Part shown: in pieces, positions 24,774 through 33,235 of the stretch | Position numbering within the stretch: position 1 is the first letter of the stretch | Layout: every line of letters begins with the position of its first letter | NCBI GenBank assembly: GCA_039820405.1 | Contig: JBCBQC010000007.1 | Location: 62,001-126,000 of the forward strand | Reading direction: 5' to 3' | DNA: 64,000 nt | Source: CALLVY01 sp937899855 | GTDB lineage: Bacteria > Bacteroidota > Bacteroidia > Chitinophagales > Saprospiraceae | Position numbers and translations under genes: made by a program | The notes under the pieces: model-generated | What the model was told of the DNA's origin: nothing | Database searches by the model: none | What the model saw: only the letters and a program-made list of their open reading frames with translations

Positions 24774-26357
24774 ATGAAAAGTTTAAACGAAAAGTCTTTT
24801 CTAGTCAACCTTCAACCTGCCGCCCTGGTAGAACGAACCATCAAGGATAAGCTCGGTAAATTGAGTAGCACGGGAGCACTGGTGATCAACACCGGTAAGT
24901 TTACGGGTCGCTCGCCCAAGGATCGTTTTATCGTCAAAGATTCCCTCACCGAAGACAAAGTCGATTGGGGCAACATCAACATCGCGATCGAACCCAGCCA
25001 CTATCAGGCCCTGGAGGATCGCGTAATGGATTACGTCAACTCTCTGGACGAGGTCTTCGTACGCGACGCGCACGCCTGCGCCAATCCCAACTACCGACTC
25101 AAAGTGCGGGTGTATACCGAATTCCCCTGGCAAAGCCTCTTTGTGTACAACATGTTCGTCCGCCCGACCTCCAAGGACCTCCAGGCCTTCAGCCCCGACT
25201 GGCAAGTTTTCTCCTTCCCCGGTGTAATGGCCGATCCCGAGATCCACGGAACCCGCCAGGAAAACTTTGCCATCATCAACTTTAGCAAAAAAACCATCAT
25301 CATCGGCGGAACGGCCTACACCGGTGAAATCAAAAAGGGCATCTTCTCCGTCCTCAACTTTATCCTCCCCACCGAAAATAACGTCCTGCCCATGCACTGC
25401 TCGGCCAACGTGGGCTCCGATGGGGATACTTCCCTGTTTTTTGGTCTTTCCGGTACGGGAAAAACCACCCTGTCCAACGATCCCGAACGCCGCCTGATCG
25501 GCGACGACGAGCACGGCTGGTCCAAAGAATCGGTGTTTAACTTCGAAGGCGGCTGCTACGCCAAAACGATCGACCTGTCGGCCAGCAAGGAGCCCCAGAT
25601 TTACAACGCCATCAAATTTGGCGCCCTGCTGGAGAACGTCGGTTTTATGGGCGATGGCTACACCGTCGACTACGCCGATACTACGATCACCCAAAATACG
25701 CGGGTGAGCTATCCGATCTACCACATCGATAATATCATGTTCAAATCGCGGGGCGACATTCCCGAGAACATTTTCTTTCTCACCTGCGATGCCTTTGGCG
25801 TATTGCCTCCGATCAGTAAGCTGACCCCGGAGCAGGCCATGTACCACTTTATCAGCGGCTACACCGCCAAGATTGCGGGGACCGAAGAGGGCATCAACGA
25901 GCCGGAAGCAACTTTCTCGGCCTGTTTTGGAGCACCCTTCCTGCCGCTGCCTCCCACGGCCTACGCCGAACTGCTGGGCGAAAAGATCAAGAAAGGCAGT
26001 CGATCGGGCCACGGAGAGATCAACGTCTGGCTGATCAATACGGGCTGGACCGGTGGTTCCTACGGAGAAGGCAACCGGATCGAACTGTCCTACACCCGCG
26101 GAATGATCAAGGCCGCCATCACGGGTGCCCTCAACCACGTGGATTACACCATTCACCCCGTCTTCAAGTTGGCCATGCCGACCAAGTGCCCGGACGTTCC
26201 CAATGCCATCCTCAATCCCCGCGATACCTGGCGCAACGAGGAGGAATACGATAAAGTGGCCCTGCGTTTGGCCGAATTGTTCGCCAGTAACTTTGAAAAG
26301 TTCAAGACCCGCGCTACCGATGCCATCATCAATGCCGGGCCCGTTCTGGCGGAGTAA
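24774..26357 (+). CDS. pckA: Phosphoenolpyruvate carboxykinase (ATP)
   Basis: A 527-aa cytoplasmic enzyme converting oxaloacetate and ATP to PEP, CO2 and ADP in gluconeogenesis. Signatures: NTGKFTGRSPKDRFIVKDS, MHCSANVGSDGDTSLFFGLS, the kinase-1a P-loop GLSGTGKTTL (about residues 222-231), the Asp-rich RLIGDDEHGWSKESVFNFEG, and NTGWTGGSYGEGNRIELSYT. All catalytic Lys, His and Asp are in place, and the length is standard for the ATP-dependent family. It is a single gene with its own promoter (24618-24649) and a strong terminator (26385-26420). Confidence 0.98.
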   Translation: MKSLNEKSFLVNLQPAALVERTIKDKLGKLSSTGALVINTGKFTGRSPKDRFIVKDSLTEDKVDWGNINIAIEPSHYQALEDRVMDYVNSLDEVFVRDAHACANPNYRLKVRVYTEFPWQSLFVYNMFVRPTSKDLQAFSPDWQVFSFPGVMADPEIHGTRQENFAIINFSKKTIIIGGTAYTGEIKKGIFSVLNFILPTENNVLPMHCSANVGSDGDTSLFFGLSGTGKTTLSNDPERRLIGDDEHGWSKESVFNFEGGCYAKTIDLSASKEPQIYNAIKFGALLENVGFMGDGYTVDYADTTITQNTRVSYPIYHIDNIMFKSRGDIPENIFFLTCDAFGVLPPISKLTPEQAMYHFISGYTAKIAGTEEGINEPEATFSACFGAPFLPLPPTAYAELLGEKIKKGSRSGHGEINVWLINTGWTGGSYGEGNRIELSYTRGMIKAAITGALNHVDYTIHPVFKLAMPTKCPDVPNAILNPRDTWRNEEEYDKVALRLAELFASNFEKFKTRATDAIINAGPVLAE

Positions 26358-26384
26358 GGCCAACTTTTAGCCAGCGCCTCAACT

Positions 26385-26420
26385 AGGGAAGATCGAATGC
26401 GTTTCGGTCTTCCCTTTTTT
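26385..26420 (+). terminator. Rho-independent terminator of pckA
   Basis: AGGGAAGA (26385-26392) pairs with TCTTCCCT (26408-26415), with extra CGAA/TTCG pairing inside the loop, followed by a T-run to 26420. It begins 28 bp after the pckA stop. Confidence 0.85.
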
Positions 26421-26463
26421 GCTGAATTTGTTAATTTTACGCCCGTACCAAGACGACCCAAGC

Positions 26464-27780
26464 ATGGAATTATCCACCCCACAAAGAGTTAGCCTACTGG
26501 TCCTGTTTTTTATCGGACTCCTACTCGAATTGGGATTGCAAACTTTTTGGATGGGAAAACTGGGGCCTTATCTCAGCCCCGTGGTCTGGCTGCTGGCGGG
26601 GATCGTTTCCTGTGGCTCCGCCCTTTTGCTGGTGGGCTTTAAGAAAAGCCCCCTGCCCGTATCGCGCGATTATTACCAGCGCTACAATAACGCCCTGCTG
26701 ATCCTATCGGTCAGCCTGTTTAGCGCCCTCACCATCGCCGCCTTTCTCAGCAATATCTTTCAGAAATACCCCTCCGATCCGATGAGTTCGGACATTTTAC
26801 CGTCCCTAGAATTCTACGTTCGGCGCTTTGTGGGGGGAGAACGGGTCTACCAAGCCATGCCCTTTCCGGGTTGGACGGTGCTCCCCACCTATTTCCCCTT
26901 GCTGTGGATGCCCTACCTCTTTTCGGAAATCCTCCAGATCGACTATCGCTGGACGGCCTACCTGGTCTTCGTCATTGGCATTTACCTATACAACCTCAAG
27001 ATCGTCCGCTACGACAGCCCCTACGCCGAAACCGCCATCAAAGCGCTCCTGCCCTTTCTCTTCCTGCTGGCCTTCATCCAGCACCAGGAACACGTCTTTG
27101 GCTACGCCGTCGAGCTTTTACCAGTGGGCTTTTACCTCATCCTGACCCTGAGCATTTTCAACCGCTCCCGCCTGCTGATGGCCGTTGGCATCCTACTCTG
27201 CCTCCTTTCGCGCTATGCCTTTACCTTTTGGCTGCCCTTCTACTTCTTGGTCATTTGGATGGAATGGGGCTTTAAGGACTTGCTACGGGTGGGGCTGATG
27301 GTGCTGGCGGGCGTACTGGCTTTTTACATTCTCCCTTTCTGGATCAAGGACCCCAGTATCCTTAAAAATGGTTTGGACTATTACGCCGAAACGGCCGTGG
27401 GCCAGTGGCAGCCCCAGAGTTGGCAGGAGGCGGGCGACAAGCCCCACCACCTCAACCGGGGGATGAGCTTCGCCATTTACTTTTACGATTTTGCGGGGGG
27501 GAGTTTGGAAGATAAATTGGCCGCCAATCGCCTGGTTCACCTCCTGGCTTGCGCGCTGGCCGCGGGAATGATCCTGCTGGCTTACCTCTTGCTGCGCAAA
27601 CGCGGACTGAACGTCAAGATTTATCTGCTGGTGAGTTTGAAATTTTACCTCCTGATTTTCTATGGCCTTTTTTACGTCCCCTTTGGCTACCTGTACATGC
27701 TACCGCTCTTTCTCAGCTTTCCCCTACTCTACTACTTGCCCTTCCGGCGGGGGCGTTACTTAGCGCTCTCCAACAATTAG
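26464..27780 (+). CDS. Polytopic membrane protein, probable GT-C-type glycosyltransferase
   Basis: A 438-aa inner-membrane protein with about ten hydrophobic segments. A periplasmic loop near residues 105-135 reads SDPMSSDILPSLEFYVRRFV, then GGERVYQAMPFPG. This acidic-aromatic loop after the first segments resembles GT-C/GT87-like polyprenyl-linked-sugar transferases. The family assignment is weak, and no catalytic residue can be confirmed by eye. I start at the ATG 26464; the longer frame adds 15 residues unlike a membrane start. Its 3' end overlaps the convergent CotH-like gene by 21 bp. Confidence 0.55.
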   Translation: MELSTPQRVSLLVLFFIGLLLELGLQTFWMGKLGPYLSPVVWLLAGIVSCGSALLLVGFKKSPLPVSRDYYQRYNNALLILSVSLFSALTIAAFLSNIFQKYPSDPMSSDILPSLEFYVRRFVGGERVYQAMPFPGWTVLPTYFPLLWMPYLFSEILQIDYRWTAYLVFVIGIYLYNLKIVRYDSPYAETAIKALLPFLFLLAFIQHQEHVFGYAVELLPVGFYLILTLSIFNRSRLLMAVGILLCLLSRYAFTFWLPFYFLVIWMEWGFKDLLRVGLMVLAGVLAFYILPFWIKDPSILKNGLDYYAETAVGQWQPQSWQEAGDKPHHLNRGMSFAIYFYDFAGGSLEDKLAANRLVHLLACALAAGMILLAYLLLRKRGLNVKIYLLVSLKFYLLIFYGLFYVPFGYLYMLPLFLSFPLLYYLPFRRGRYLALSNN

Positions 27781-30699
27781 CCGACGACCAATGCGTAGCG
27801 TACAAGCGGGTGCCACATTGTGCAAGTACTTGGTATTTTCCTCTTCCATTTCCCGGACGTTGATGATGCTGGGACCGTATTCGGGTTTCTTCTGATAAGC
27901 GACAAAGCCCTGGTTGCAATCCTTTAATTGGATCCGGTCGATCAGCAAAAAGGACAGGTCCTTGGAAGCCACCCCAATCGCCGCATCCTCGATTTCGACA
28001 CTCTTGATCCGCATGTCCGAATCTTCACCGACGCTAATGCCCTTGTCACCATTGCGTAGCAGGCTGCAATCTTCGACCTCCACCGTACTCCCCGATACGT
28101 CGATTCCATCGTTACCCGTATCCACAAAGTGGCAGCCGCGGATACTGCCTTCACAAAAATCGGCATCAAAGCCATCGGAAGGCGTTTGCCGAATGGTAGC
28201 CCCCACCATCAGGAAATTGCTGCGAATGAGGTTGAGACCGTCCTCGCAGTGGTTGTTTTCAAAAATACAGTGGTGGATGTCGACATCGCTTTCGTAAAAA
28301 GTGACGGCACCGGTCAGTTGCCAGCCCCGGTCGTTGAGGGTATTGAAGTGATCAAAGATGGCGTAGCTGAGGTAGGACCGTTCGGGGGCCTGCAGGATGG
28401 TGAAGCCCCGAGCGCTGCGGTCGGTAGAGACGATGCGGACCGGCTCGGCCAGGGTCCCGCGGATGTTGATCTTACTGTAGGAAAGAAATTTACTTCCCCG
28501 CTGGAAATCCAACTGGGTACCCGCCGGAATATCTACCCGGTAGCCCGCCGGAATGATGATATCGCGGGTAATGCGGTGGGTCCCCCTCCGAAAACGGATG
28601 CTTTTACCCTCGGTCGTACAGTAAGGATGCTCGCCGGCCTCCCAAGCCCGCCCGTAGGATTGCGCCGGAACGGGCGATAGCTGTGCCGACCACTTGGAGA
28701 TCTCGGTGCGGTACACCGTTTCCGCTCCGTAGGCCTTGAAAAAGACGTAGCGCGCATTGACCGGAACGTCCACTTCGTGGGCCTTGAGTGGAAAGCCAAA
28801 GTAATAACCACTCAACATCACGCTCCGCTCCAGGGGATAGGTCATTTCCTGGGAAATGGTACTGGCCCCCACCATTTCGAGGGGGATTTGGTGAAAATTG
28901 CGGACTTGGAGCACGGGAGCTCCCGCCTCATCCTCGGTCCAGTAAGCGCGAATCGAATGCTCCGCGTAAGGACGAAGCTTGGTCTGGACCAACTGCGCCC
29001 GTTGGTAGAGCTGCTTGCGGTTGAAGCGGTAGTCCGGAAATTCCTGATTGATCAAAGCGACCCGCTGATCCAGACCTTCGCCGAGATCTAGGAAAAGGGA
29101 ATCCAAGTACTCCCGGGAGGAAAAACGGTCGAGGTAGTAGAGGTAGTGGTGGAGGAATTCGCTGTCCTCCATCAGGAATTTGAGGGCCGGGATGGATCGA
29201 CTCTGGGTGTGGCTGACGTTGGGTTCCCCCAGTAGGTAAAGTCCGGGAAAAGGATAATTGCTAAATCCATCATAACCGATCGGTTCGAGCTTGCTGGTGA
29301 CGGGGTTGTAGTAGTAGCGTTGGTTGTGCCAAATGGAGCCGTGGTAGCTGCCCAGTAAGTCGCAGATGGCGAAGTACTTGCCGGTGCGTTCGAGGTCGAA
29401 TACGGCATCCGCCGCGACGAGACCTTCCTGGTACTGGTGCAGCAGGCTACGGGCCAGTTCAAAATCCGCACGCAGTTTGGGACTGGCGGCGGTACGGCTG
29501 GCTTTGAAGGGTTGGATGTCGGCAACCGAAGGCTGGGCGATATGGGGACGGTAATCGGATACTCCATTTTCCACAGCGCGTACACGGGAGGCCCAGAGGG
29601 CATCCTCCACAAAACGGATAATGGGTCCTTCCCGCCGATTCCGAAATTCGAGCAATTGCTTGTCGAAATGCTCTTCGTAGGCGTATACGCCCAGCGGGGT
29701 CTCGTTGAGGCTGAGTTGGACAAAATCGTAGCGGGTGGTGAGGACGTCCTCACGTTCAAAAAGTTGGTGGAGTAGCCACTCATCCGCAAAGGAACGGGCC
29801 TTGGGCGTGTGTAGGGAAAATACGATGATCCGATTCCAGGCGTAGGGGTCCTTGACCTTGACTCGGAAGGACCACTTGTTCTTTTCCAGGTGATCGGTCC
29901 AATCGCCTTTGAGCCGTATCTTCACCGGTACCGATGCTTCCTCTTCCACCAGTTTGGCTTTGACCCAGCTGTCTTCATCGGTCACGAGGATGCCGCGTTT
30001 GTAGGCTTCGTCGCGTTTGTCCTGGATCTTTTGCATTCCTTTGCGGTCCAGCTCCAAGCGGAGCGACCGGGCCGCAAAAGAGGGTACGGAAGTGTTAAGA
30101 AGGCTGTCGCCCTCGGTCAGCAGTTCTACCTGGAGGTCATCAAAGTAGACCCGCCCCACCCCATTGGAATAAGTGTATACTTGTAACTCGCGTAGCGGGA
30201 AGGGGCTTGGAATATCGATCGAGAGTTGGAGCCGGCGCCAGCCATCGCGGGCGGGCGTAGCCTCATTGGCACCCCGATAAAAATCGGACGTACCCGGACT
30301 TTGGATGGCCAAACCGCCCGTTCCACCCGCCGCCTCGGTTTTGAACCAAACCGTAGCTCGATAACGCTGGCCCGCCACCACCTCGGGAATGGTACCCGAA
30401 AATCCGTACTGCACTCCCGCCCCCGCGTCGATGTAGCTGGAGTAGCGACCGTTAAAAGCTTGCTTGTCGCTGCGGCGATGCCCCCCTTCGAAATACTGAC
30501 CGTTGGAGATAAAGGACTTGTGCCAAACCCTTTCGGCATCACAGAATAGGAGAGCGGGATATTGATTCGTGGTAGTCCAGACGAGGTAGGTGGGCGCCAA
30601 TTGCCAGCCGATTGCGATCAGGAGGAGTAAAGCTAGTAAGCCTCGCCCCCAATATTTAAGGCTTTGTCTCCGCCGGGCGTGGCGGTCCACAATGATCAT
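27760..30699 (-). CDS. CotH-kinase-like protein fused to a right-handed beta-helix
   Basis: A 979-aa membrane-anchored protein. Residues 1-45: basic start and one anchor (GLLALLLLIAIGWQLAPTYL). About 70-200: carbohydrate-binding-like sandwich (FKTEAAGGTGGLAIQSPGTS). About 230-630: CotH-like spore-coat-kinase domain, with VKIRLKGDWTDHLEKNKWSF, TPLGVYAYEEHFDKQLLEFR, YHGSIWHNQRYYYN and LEPIGYDGFSNYPF near residue 476. About 690-955: parallel beta-helix coils (IDVSGSTVEVEDCSLLRNGD, then KGISVGED). CotH domains phosphorylate proteins in Bacillus spores, but activity here is unproved because the usual active-site Asp lies in an unusual YDGFSN context. It is followed by the DUF4956 gene and ends inside the GT-C gene. 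Confidence 0.75.
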   Translation of the reverse strand: MIIVDRHARRRQSLKYWGRGLLALLLLIAIGWQLAPTYLVWTTTNQYPALLFCDAERVWHKSFISNGQYFEGGHRRSDKQAFNGRYSSYIDAGAGVQYGFSGTIPEVVAGQRYRATVWFKTEAAGGTGGLAIQSPGTSDFYRGANEATPARDGWRRLQLSIDIPSPFPLRELQVYTYSNGVGRVYFDDLQVELLTEGDSLLNTSVPSFAARSLRLELDRKGMQKIQDKRDEAYKRGILVTDEDSWVKAKLVEEEASVPVKIRLKGDWTDHLEKNKWSFRVKVKDPYAWNRIIVFSLHTPKARSFADEWLLHQLFEREDVLTTRYDFVQLSLNETPLGVYAYEEHFDKQLLEFRNRREGPIIRFVEDALWASRVRAVENGVSDYRPHIAQPSVADIQPFKASRTAASPKLRADFELARSLLHQYQEGLVAADAVFDLERTGKYFAICDLLGSYHGSIWHNQRYYYNPVTSKLEPIGYDGFSNYPFPGLYLLGEPNVSHTQSRSIPALKFLMEDSEFLHHYLYYLDRFSSREYLDSLFLDLGEGLDQRVALINQEFPDYRFNRKQLYQRAQLVQTKLRPYAEHSIRAYWTEDEAGAPVLQVRNFHQIPLEMVGASTISQEMTYPLERSVMLSGYYFGFPLKAHEVDVPVNARYVFFKAYGAETVYRTEISKWSAQLSPVPAQSYGRAWEAGEHPYCTTEGKSIRFRRGTHRITRDIIIPAGYRVDIPAGTQLDFQRGSKFLSYSKINIRGTLAEPVRIVSTDRSARGFTILQAPERSYLSYAIFDHFNTLNDRGWQLTGAVTFYESDVDIHHCIFENNHCEDGLNLIRSNFLMVGATIRQTPSDGFDADFCEGSIRGCHFVDTGNDGIDVSGSTVEVEDCSLLRNGDKGISVGEDSDMRIKSVEIEDAAIGVASKDLSFLLIDRIQLKDCNQGFVAYQKKPEYGPSIINVREMEEENTKYLHNVAPACTLRIGRRLIVGER

Positions 30700-30718
30700 A
30701 CCTTCGGATTTTTTAGTG

Positions 30719-31408
30719 CTATACGATTAGGTCGGGTTGGTCTACGATGGACAATTGAGTATTTTCAGACAGTGCACCCACTTTTTTCATCACCTGATCG
30801 AGCTGTTCCATAGACTCGGCCTTGCAGATAAAGGACAGATCAAGACCGCGGTCGAGGGTATCCAGGCGCTTGAGCTCTACGTAGGGAAACACCTCGGTCA
30901 GCAACTGGGTGATCGGCCCCAATTCGGAGAGATCGGTTGTGATGTTGACGTACATGCGGTCTTCCTGACGGAATCCCTCGCGGGAAGTGGCGAGCTTATG
31001 GATAAAAAGCAGCAAGGTAATGATGAAGAAAGCTACGACCGCCAGCACCGGCTGGTTGGCACCTCCCGCCAAGCCCAGGCCAATGGCGAAAAACAAGTAG
31101 GTCAACTCTTCGGGATCCTTGATGGCGGCGCGAAAACGCACGATCGACAGGGCTCCAACGAGGCCCAGCGACAGGGCAATGGAGGATTTGACGATCATGA
31201 TAATCAGTAATGTTCCCAATGCTAAGGGCAAAAAATTGGCAGAAAATTTTCGCCGATTGGAAATGGCATTGCCGTAACGGATGTAGAACCAACGCAGTAG
31301 ACTCACCAACAAAGCCACTACCAGAATATTGAGCAGAAATTCATCGAAGGGAATATTGTTGTTAAATTCTTCGATGTATTTTTCCTGTAATTTCTGTAAA
31401 ATGTTCAT
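30719..31408 (-). CDS. DUF4956 family membrane protein
   Basis: A 229-aa protein with three to four membrane segments: LLNILVVALLVSLLRWFYIR, FLPLALGTLLIIMIVKSSIA, LSLGLVGALSIVRFRAAIKD (the family signature IVRFR), and QPVLAVVAFFIITLLLFIHK. The C-terminal about 80 residues are soluble and look like a regulatory domain (MYVNITTDLSELGPITQLLT). DUF4956 genes are often found beside CotH-like and VTC polyphosphate polymerase genes, but the function is unknown. It is the upstream gene of a pair with the CotH-like gene (19-bp gap) and has its own promoter at 31486-31514. Confidence 0.85.
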   Translation of the reverse strand: MNILQKLQEKYIEEFNNNIPFDEFLLNILVVALLVSLLRWFYIRYGNAISNRRKFSANFLPLALGTLLIIMIVKSSIALSLGLVGALSIVRFRAAIKDPEELTYLFFAIGLGLAGGANQPVLAVVAFFIITLLLFIHKLATSREGFRQEDRMYVNITTDLSELGPITQLLTEVFPYVELKRLDTLDRGLDLSFICKAESMEQLDQVMKKVGALSENTQLSIVDQPDLIV

Positions 31409-31485
31409 TCAACATTTGGGTTTTGGTAGTTAAAGAACCACTAGCTAAGGGACATCGCTGCCCGTTGAACCGTTAAAAATTGTCG

Positions 31486-31514
31486 CAAAAATACATTTTA
31501 ATCCCTAAACTCAA
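31486..31514 (-). promoter_or_regulatory. Putative promoter of the DUF4956-CotH operon
   Basis: On the minus strand TTG (31514-31512), an 18-bp spacer, then TATTTTTG (31493-31486), a perfect -7 box. Transcription should begin near 31480, about 70 nt before the ATG at 31408. It lies downstream of the terminator at 31575-31608, so the two are separate units. Confidence 0.55.
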
Positions 31515-31574
31515 TCGAAATGCTACGCTAAGTTTAACATTGAATTAATATTGGGAGGGGGTCCCAAGCCCATA

Positions 31575-31608
31575 AAAAACGGGGTTCCCCACTACGGCGG
31601 GGAACCCC
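31575..31608 (-). terminator. Orphan Rho-independent terminator on the minus strand
   Basis: GGGGTTCCCC (31581-31590) pairs perfectly with GGGGAACCCC (31599-31608), with an 8-nt loop. On the minus strand it is followed by a run of six T (A-run at 31575-31579 region). It lies between divergent genes, with no annotated minus-strand gene upstream of it, so it probably ends a small RNA or an antisense transcript. Confidence 0.75.
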
Positions 31609-31763
31609 ATCAAACTATAAACAAACAAAAACATTTATTTTGACCTCACCATTTTTCATCTTTCCGGTGTCCAGAGAGGAGGAAAAGGAGGGGTTTTGCA
31701 AAGCTTACCCCAAAAGAACAGGAAGCCCTCAAAATGGTTTAAGAAATATTTCTATCTTGAAAA
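31609..31763 (-). ncRNA. Possible small RNA or leader ending in the orphan terminator
   Basis: This 155-bp stretch on the minus strand precedes the orphan terminator. It contains a 14-codon frame (MKNGEVKINVFVCL) after a purine-poor segment, too short to call as a gene. I see no clear promoter inside it. The case rests mainly on the terminator having no other gene to serve. Confidence 0.3.
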
Positions 31764-32474
31764 TTGAATGACACCAATTCGCGCAGACCCATGATGAGTA
31801 ACTCAAATACGGAAAGATTGCCCTGGCCCTGGATTTTGGTCACCCTCTTGGCCCTAGCGGCACTGCTGGTCTTTGGCCGACGGCTGGCCCTCCTGGTGCT
31901 TTTGTTCCTCACGACCACTGCGGTCATGGCGGGGCTCTACTACCTCACCACCTGGTTGCTGGGCCTCCGCAAAAAACGAGACCTCTCCAGCCGGATCGAG
32001 GAAATGCGGGGGGAATGCACCGCCCAAATCGTGAAATACCGGGAGGAACTGGGGGAAATCGAACAGAACTTAAACGAAATAACGGCAAGCCAACGACAAT
32101 CCCAAGCCCTCAATCCGCAGACCCACGGAGAAAGTGAACGCCTCCGAGCCGCCTTCGAACACGAGAAGCGCCTGCGCCTCACCAAAATCGGCTTCTACGA
32201 AACCTGTCGGGCCAAGCTGGAAAACCTGCTGTACAACCAAATGGTCGCCCAACAGCTGGCCGAAAAACAACATAAATTGAGCCAGTTGCAAGAAGGCCAC
32301 CACGAGGATTTGGCCAAAATGGAGCAACTGCGCACCGAATTGGACTACGAAAAAGACTTTTTGGAATCCATCGGCCAACTCTCCCTGCGGATGGCCGATA
32401 GCCATTCGCTGGATGCCGCGGAAGAATTACAACTGGAATTGGAGGAAATTACGAAAGAATTGCGGCGCCTGTGA
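31764..32474 (+). CDS. Coiled-coil membrane protein of unknown function
   Basis: A 236-aa protein. Residues about 20-70 are two closely spaced membrane segments (WILVTLLALAALLVFGRRLA, then LLVLLFLTTTAVMAGLYYLT). The remaining 165 residues are charged, heptad-like coiled coil (RKKRDLSSRIEEMRGECTAQ, then KIGFYETCRAKLENLLYNQM, QQLAEKQHKLSQLQEGHHED) with many Leu, Glu and Gln. It should sit in the inner membrane with a cytoplasmic coiled coil. The ATGs at 31791 and 31794 may be the true start, since a TATCTTG box overlaps 31753. I do not recognise the family. Confidence 0.6.
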   Translation: MNDTNSRRPMMSNSNTERLPWPWILVTLLALAALLVFGRRLALLVLLFLTTTAVMAGLYYLTTWLLGLRKKRDLSSRIEEMRGECTAQIVKYREELGEIEQNLNEITASQRQSQALNPQTHGESERLRAAFEHEKRLRLTKIGFYETCRAKLENLLYNQMVAQQLAEKQHKLSQLQEGHHEDLAKMEQLRTELDYEKDFLESIGQLSLRMADSHSLDAAEELQLELEEITKELRRL

Positions 32475-32478
32475 TGCA

Positions 32479-32517
32479 AACGAGTTGTAGCCACACCAAC
32501 GGTGACTACAACTCGTT
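32479..32517. terminator. Inverted repeat between the coiled-coil and thioredoxin-like genes
   Basis: AACGAGTTGTAG (32479-32490) pairs with CTACAACTCGTT (32506-32517), with further CACC/GGTG pairing in the loop. It lies in the 66-bp convergent gap. The T-runs on both sides are short, so it is a weak or structure-only terminator for both transcripts. Confidence 0.5.
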
Positions 32518-32540
32518 CGTCTCTACGCTATCCCGAGCGC

Positions 32541-33086
32541 CTACTGCTTTTCCCGGAAGGCGTCGAGCTGCTCGCTCTTGTAGGCCTCTTGGGCGGTGTA
32601 TTTGAGCTCCACCATAAAATCATCGGGGCCTTTGTAGCCCTTGGATACCATCACGCGTTGGACGCTCTCGTCCAAGAAAACGATGGAGGGATAAGACATC
32701 TGGCCATCCAAGAGAGAATAAGCCAGGGTATGAATACCGCGCCGACCGGCATCGGGAATGTACTTAAAGGTATTGCCATCGTAAACGATGTCTTCCTTCA
32801 TCTCCGCATTGAGCTTGATGGGGTAAAAATTTTCGTTCAAATACTTAGAAATTTCTGGGTTCTCAAAAGTATTGGCCTCCATTCGCTTGCACCAACCACA
32901 CCAATCGGTGGTCACATCTACCATGATTTTCTTGGGATTGGCCTCATTGGCCGCGATGGCTTCCTCCCAGGTGTACCATTTTACGTTTTTACCCAACTCG
33001 GCCGTCGGGGCGGAGGCCGTCGTAAAGCTGTAAGTCACTGCTATCAATACTAAGAGAGCGAGCAATGGGGTGATCTTTTTTACCAT
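32541..33086 (-). CDS. Exported thioredoxin-fold protein (CGWC)
   Basis: A 181-aa protein with an N-terminal signal peptide (MVKKITPLLALLVLIAVTYS). The thioredoxin-like domain has DVTTDWCGWCKRMEANTFEN (CGWC, residues about 63-66), PEISKYLNENFYPIKLNAEM, and the cis-Pro region MSYPSIVFLDESVQRVMVSK. The CxxC motif and DUF255-like flow suggest a periplasmic disulfide reductase or a chaperone for cysteine-containing or cytochrome c proteins. It lies alone on the minus strand, with the divergent UbiX gene 149 bp upstream. Confidence 0.85.
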   Translation of the reverse strand: MVKKITPLLALLVLIAVTYSFTTASAPTAELGKNVKWYTWEEAIAANEANPKKIMVDVTTDWCGWCKRMEANTFENPEISKYLNENFYPIKLNAEMKEDIVYDGNTFKYIPDAGRRGIHTLAYSLLDGQMSYPSIVFLDESVQRVMVSKGYKGPDDFMVELKYTAQEAYKSEQLDAFREKQ

Positions 33087-33235
33087 TATCTTACTGTTTT
33101 TTACATCGTCGAATTCAACGATTGTTCCAATTGAGTTGTTTCGACTGAAAGTTATGCGATTTCGATATCAATTTAAGTTTTTAGGGCCGGGAATGTTTTC
33201 TGGCGGGCTTTTTTAACAGGAAAATAACAGGTGCC

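Noticed and set aside
24801..26363. A 520-codon open frame opposite pckA
   Set aside because: Lies fully antisense to a clear, conserved gene in the complementary reading of its codons; strong third-position GC bias leaves such frames open.
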